From positions 1-64,000 of the forward strand of contig NZ_BCQG01000013.1 of NCBI RefSeq assembly GCF_001544315.1: a DNA stretch of 64,000 nt. Reading direction: 5' to 3'. The number at the start of each line of letters is the position of its first letter. Position 1 is the first letter of the stretch. The position numbers were made by a program, and so were the translations under genes. The notes beneath the pieces were generated by a model. The model did not search any database. It saw nothing but the letters and a program-made list of their open reading frames with translations, and was not told where the DNA came from. Shown here piece after piece: positions 60,918 to 64,000 of this stretch. The stretch comes from Geobacillus jurassicus NBRC 107829 (GTDB lineage: Bacteria > Bacillota > Bacilli > Bacillales > Anoxybacillaceae).

Positions 60918-62855
60918 TTATTCTCCCCCCACCGCTGTCGGCAACACGTCTTTGATCGCCGCAATGACCCGTTCATCTTCCCTGTCGGTGACGAAAATGG
61001 AAACGATGCCGCGGTCGTCGCGCGTGCGGATGAGCCGCCCGACTCCTTGGCGAAGGCGAAGAAGCATATACGGCACATCGACGTCCCAAAACGGGTTGCT
61101 ATACGCTTTTCGCTTCGCCTGAAACACCGGATCGTTCGGCGGATACGGAAGCGACCAAATGATGACGTTTGACAGCGACGGCCCCGGGATATCCAACCCT
61201 TCCCATAAGTGTTCCGAACAGAGCACAGTCTCCTCGTTGCGTTGAAACTCGGCGACCAAATCGCTGATCTCGCGGTCGCCTTCAAACAAAAACGAAAATG
61301 GTTCGCCGACTGCCACCTCTTTAAACTGAAGAAGCTCCTCGCGCGTCGGGAACAAGATGAGCGCCCGCCCTCCGGTTTCGCGCAATTTTTCAAGTGCATA
61401 CGCGTATTTTTTGGCAAACAGCGTCTCATCCGCGCGGAACGTCGGCATATAAATCGTCATCTGTTCGTCGTAATCAAACGGCGACGGCACGCTGAACGAC
61501 AAATAGTCATCAATGCCTAAGCTTTGCGCCATATATTGGAATGATTTTCCGTTTGATAGTGTTGCCGATGAAAAGACAAACGGCATGCGTTTGCTGAACA
61601 CTTTTTCGCGCAACACTTCCTGAACGGTGCGCGGCATGACGACAAACGTCGCCTCTTGACGCGACGACTCAAGCCACGTAATGGCGTCGGCGTTCGTCAA
61701 AAACAAATCGAGTGAATACTGGATTTGGTCCAAATATTCATCCACAATGTTCAGCTGGTAATGATCGATCGTATACGTCTCGCTTTCAAACACAAGCTCG
61801 TTGCCGATTTCGACAATTTGGCCGCGCAGCTGCTTCGCCCATTGTTCAAGGCGCGGCGACGGCAAAATTTCTTTCCGGTTCGAACCCGGAACGTCTTTCG
61901 CGCACGCTTTCAGCTCATCAAAAAAGCGCGTGCTCGTCTCCAGCGTCTCCTCAATTAAATAGGCGAGCTCTTCGCGGATGTCGTTTTCAAGAAGCCTTGT
62001 GAGCAGCGTCTCAAGCGTCGTCTCTTTCATTCGATATGTCAACGCCTTTTGCGCAGCGAACTCCAATAAATGCCCTTCGTCAAACACGACACAGCTCGCT
62101 TCCGGCAACAGCGGCAGCTGTCCTTCCCGCTTGCGCGCTTCATACGTCCAAACATGTTCCATATAAAAATCGTGCGAGCAGACGATCAAGTCCGCCGCCT
62201 TCCGGTAATAGTCGCGCCAAAGCGTCTGTCCGCAACGATGCCGCTTTTCGCACGTGAAACAGTCTTGAAACGGATCCCAAGCGATTTTTTTCCACTGCTC
62301 ATCAGTCAGGTGGGCGTACTCTTTCCGGTCGCCGTAGCGGTAGAACGACTGCAGCGGTTTGTTGTCATGGACGAAGGCCGGAAGTTCATCGTAAATTTGC
62401 TCATACAGCTCGATGTCGTCATCGTCATACGTCGTCACTTCTTCCAGTTTATTCAAACATAAATATTGATCCGGCGATTTCGCCAGCCGGACGTCGATTT
62501 CCAGCCCGAGCACGTTCGATAGCTTCGCAATATCGCCTTCCTTTTTGACGAGCTGCTCAATGAGCGTCTCATCGGCGCAGGCGATAATGGCCGGCTTGCC
62601 GGTATAGCGGGCGTAGCAGACTGCATACAGCAAATACACGATCGTTTTCCCTGTGCCAACCCCCGCTTCGGCGAAGATCACCTTTTTTTCGCGAAACGCC
62701 CGCTCGAGCTGAAACGCCATATAAATTTGCTCGTCGCGCAGCTCAAAGCCGGCTTCCGGCAAAATGTCATAAAAAACATCGCCGATCCACTGGCTCAACT
62801 TATCAAAAAAGTTTTCATTTTTTTCTACAACAAACGGATAACGCTCATGGCCCAT
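60918..62855 (-). CDS. ypvA: DinG-like ATP-dependent helicase (XPD family)
   Basis: A 645-residue superfamily 2 helicase related to XPD/DinG (YpvA). Walker A is AEAGVGTGKTIVYLL, the DEAH-type box is VFDEGHLLEFA, and motif VI is RQGVGRLIRTRDDRG. Four cysteines (YLCLNKL, then CFTCEKRHRC) match the Fe-S cluster site of the family. The ATG at 62855 was chosen because it starts the conserved domain behind GGAGGGG; the open frame upstream is not conserved. It probably unwinds DNA with 5'-3' polarity. Confidence 0.88.
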   Translation of the reverse strand: MGHERYPFVVEKNENFFDKLSQWIGDVFYDILPEAGFELRDEQIYMAFQLERAFREKKVIFAEAGVGTGKTIVYLLYAVCYARYTGKPAIIACADETLIEQLVKKEGDIAKLSNVLGLEIDVRLAKSPDQYLCLNKLEEVTTYDDDDIELYEQIYDELPAFVHDNKPLQSFYRYGDRKEYAHLTDEQWKKIAWDPFQDCFTCEKRHRCGQTLWRDYYRKAADLIVCSHDFYMEHVWTYEARKREGQLPLLPEASCVVFDEGHLLEFAAQKALTYRMKETTLETLLTRLLENDIREELAYLIEETLETSTRFFDELKACAKDVPGSNRKEILPSPRLEQWAKQLRGQIVEIGNELVFESETYTIDHYQLNIVDEYLDQIQYSLDLFLTNADAITWLESSRQEATFVVMPRTVQEVLREKVFSKRMPFVFSSATLSNGKSFQYMAQSLGIDDYLSFSVPSPFDYDEQMTIYMPTFRADETLFAKKYAYALEKLRETGGRALILFPTREELLQFKEVAVGEPFSFLFEGDREISDLVAEFQRNEETVLCSEHLWEGLDIPGPSLSNVIIWSLPYPPNDPVFQAKRKAYSNPFWDVDVPYMLLRLRQGVGRLIRTRDDRGIVSIFVTDREDERVIAAIKDVLPTAVGGE

Positions 62856-62907
62856 CGTCGCCACCCCTCCAAATTGGCATAAACTCCCCCGGCATATCAT
62901 GCATAAG

Positions 62908-62931
62908 CGCGCAACAAGCTTGTTGCGCGCG
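62908..62931. repeat. Perfect 24-bp palindrome between ypvA and ypsC
   Basis: GCGCGCAACAAG and its exact reverse complement meet without a loop in the 121-base gap. No T-run follows on either strand, so it is not a standard terminator. Its symmetry would fit an operator or a cruciform. Confidence 0.7.
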
Positions 62932-62976
62932 ATCCCTAGTAACAAGACAATATTATGATCGATGGCCGCCGAGAAG

Positions 62977-64000
62977 TCAACTTCGAGCTTCGCGCGGCGG
63001 CCGCGGCCCCCAGTACTGGTAATAATGCGTTTCAATAAAGCCGTTAAACAGCTTGCGCCGCTTCGTCGCCGGGCGGCCGTAATGCGTTTCAAAGCCGCGG
63101 TGGGCGGTTAAAATGTACACCGACCACGTATCCAAGGCGGCGAAGGAGCGGCCGATGGCGCGATAGAGCGCTTCAACCTCCCTCCGTTCGCCGAGACGCT
63201 CACCGTACGGGGGATTGCCGACGATCACCCCATATTGTTGATCCGTGCGAAACTGCTCGGCACGACCCTCCCGAAAAGAGATGAGATCAGCCAATCCTGC
63301 TTCGGCCGCATTCATCTTAGCGATCTCGACCATCTGCGGGTCAAGGTCAATTCCGCAAATGTCGAGCGGCTGGTCGTAACGCGCCATCTGTTCCGCCTCT
63401 TGGCGCGCCTCCTCCCATACCGACTCCCCGATCCACGGCCATTGCTCCGAGACGAAATCGCGGTTAAACCCCGGGGCGATGTTTTGGCCGATCAACGCCG
63501 CCTCGATAGCGATCGTGCCCGACCCGCAAAACGGATCGACAAACGGGCGCTCGGGCGTCCAGTTGGTGAGCAGCACTAAGGCGGCCGCGAGCGTTTCCCG
63601 AAGCGGAGCCTCCCCTTGACGGGTGCGGTAGCCGCGTTTATGCAGGCCGGCGCCGCTTGTATCAATCGTCAACGTCGCAATATCTTTATGGAGCGCCACC
63701 TCGATCCGATACAGCGGGCCGGTTTCCGGAAACCACGACAAATGATAGTGTGCTTTTAAACTTTCAACGACCGCCTTTTTCACAATGGCTTGGCAGTCGG
63801 AAACGCTGAACAGCGTTGATTTGACCGACTTCCCGATCACCGGGAACTCGGCGTCTTTCGGCAAATAATCCGCCCACGGCAGCGCCTTCGTTTGCTCAAA
63901 CAGTTCGTCAAACGTCGTCGCCCGAAACTCGCCGACTTTCAGCTTCACGCGGTCAGCGGCGCGCAGCCAAAGGTTGGCGCGGCAAATGGCGAGCGCATCG
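62977..64000 (-). CDS. ypsC: THUMP-domain rRNA methyltransferase (YpsC-like), partial
   Basis: C-terminal part of a 23S rRNA guanine-N2 methyltransferase of the RlmL/YpsC type. The frame is open to the right edge of the window (upstream residues read DALAICRANLWLRAADRVKL), so the start is outside. The end of the THUMP domain is followed by the SAM domain with PFVDPFCGSGTIAIEAALIG and the catalytic NPPYGERLG. In B. subtilis it is located near ypvA. The stop codon is inside the window. Confidence 0.9.
   Translation of the reverse strand, partial: DALAICRANLWLRAADRVKLKVGEFRATTFDELFEQTKALPWADYLPKDAEFPVIGKSVKSTLFSVSDCQAIVKKAVVESLKAHYHLSWFPETGPLYRIEVALHKDIATLTIDTSGAGLHKRGYRTRQGEAPLRETLAAALVLLTNWTPERPFVDPFCGSGTIAIEAALIGQNIAPGFNRDFVSEQWPWIGESVWEEARQEAEQMARYDQPLDICGIDLDPQMVEIAKMNAAEAGLADLISFREGRAEQFRTDQQYGVIVGNPPYGERLGERREVEALYRAIGRSFAALDTWSVYILTAHRGFETHYGRPATKRRKLFNGFIETHYYQYWGPRPPREARS

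Overview
The window looks like chromosome of a thermophilic Bacillaceae bacterium, most likely Geobacillus or a close relative. It is GC-rich for a Bacillus relative. Strong AGGAGG-type ribosome binding sites precede ATG, GTG and TTG starts. Gene neighbourhoods match Bacillus subtilis blocks (yngE-J, yodL/yozD/yodN/yozE, yneN-P-Q-R with tlp and sspN, bpsA/bpsB/dynA/ypbS, xpt-pbuX, ypsC/ypvA/ypwA), and several spore-associated small proteins are present. No phage, CRISPR array, rRNA or tRNA was seen.

Layout. 1-8.5 kb: a KinB-like sporulation kinase, an SDR oxidoreductase, small conserved proteins, a class A penicillin-binding protein, and a MarR / EmrA-like / DHA2 drug-efflux operon behind a promoter with tandem 15-bp repeats. 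9-17.7 kb: a leucine/isovalerate-type acyl-CoA degradation operon (yngJ-I-HA-HB-G-F-E) headed by a TetR-family regulator, with two palindromic operator candidates in front of yngJ. 18-26 kb: small proteins, a GNAT enzyme, a doubly broken Uma2-type nuclease gene, threonine dehydratase, an AlaX-type editing protein, a PAS histidine kinase and a MATE exporter. 26-34 kb: a DUF1028 protein, three tiny YjcZ-type sporulation peptides around rarD, CorA and CDF metal transporters, a methyltransferase, a VanY-type lipoprotein and deoD. 34-46 kb: many small proteins, bioB, an FAD-dependent oxidoreductase, DUF502, a second CorA, the yneR/Q/P block, and SASP genes (tlp, sspN) with an FbpB-like protein. 46-54 kb: a sulfurtransferase, then the bpsA-bpsB alkylpyrone genes with the two-headed dynamin dynA. 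54-59 kb: xpt-pbuX under a guanine-type purine riboswitch, a solo structured RNA-like remnant that resembles the right end of an IS200/IS605 element, and the ba3-type cytochrome oxidase operon. 59-64 kb: M32 carboxypeptidase, DinG-like helicase, and a THUMP methyltransferase cut by the window edge.

How the genes work together. The yng operon encodes acyl-CoA oxidation, biotin-dependent carboxylation, hydration and HMG-CoA cleavage, as expected for breaking down leucine-derived acyl-CoA. xpt and pbuX together salvage xanthine. cbaD-cbaB-cbaA encode one terminal oxidase. bpsA/bpsB make methylated alkylpyrones next to a membrane-fusing dynamin, which suggests a membrane-lipid theme.

The most unusual item is the structured, tnpB-less RNA-like element at about 56.58-56.74 kb. 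The other points of interest are regulatory (paired TetR operators, MarR-linked repeats, paired TTCACA motifs ahead of the oxidase, a divergent palindrome at 40.8 kb) and several unrecognised genes shorter than 60 codons that have good ribosome binding sites.
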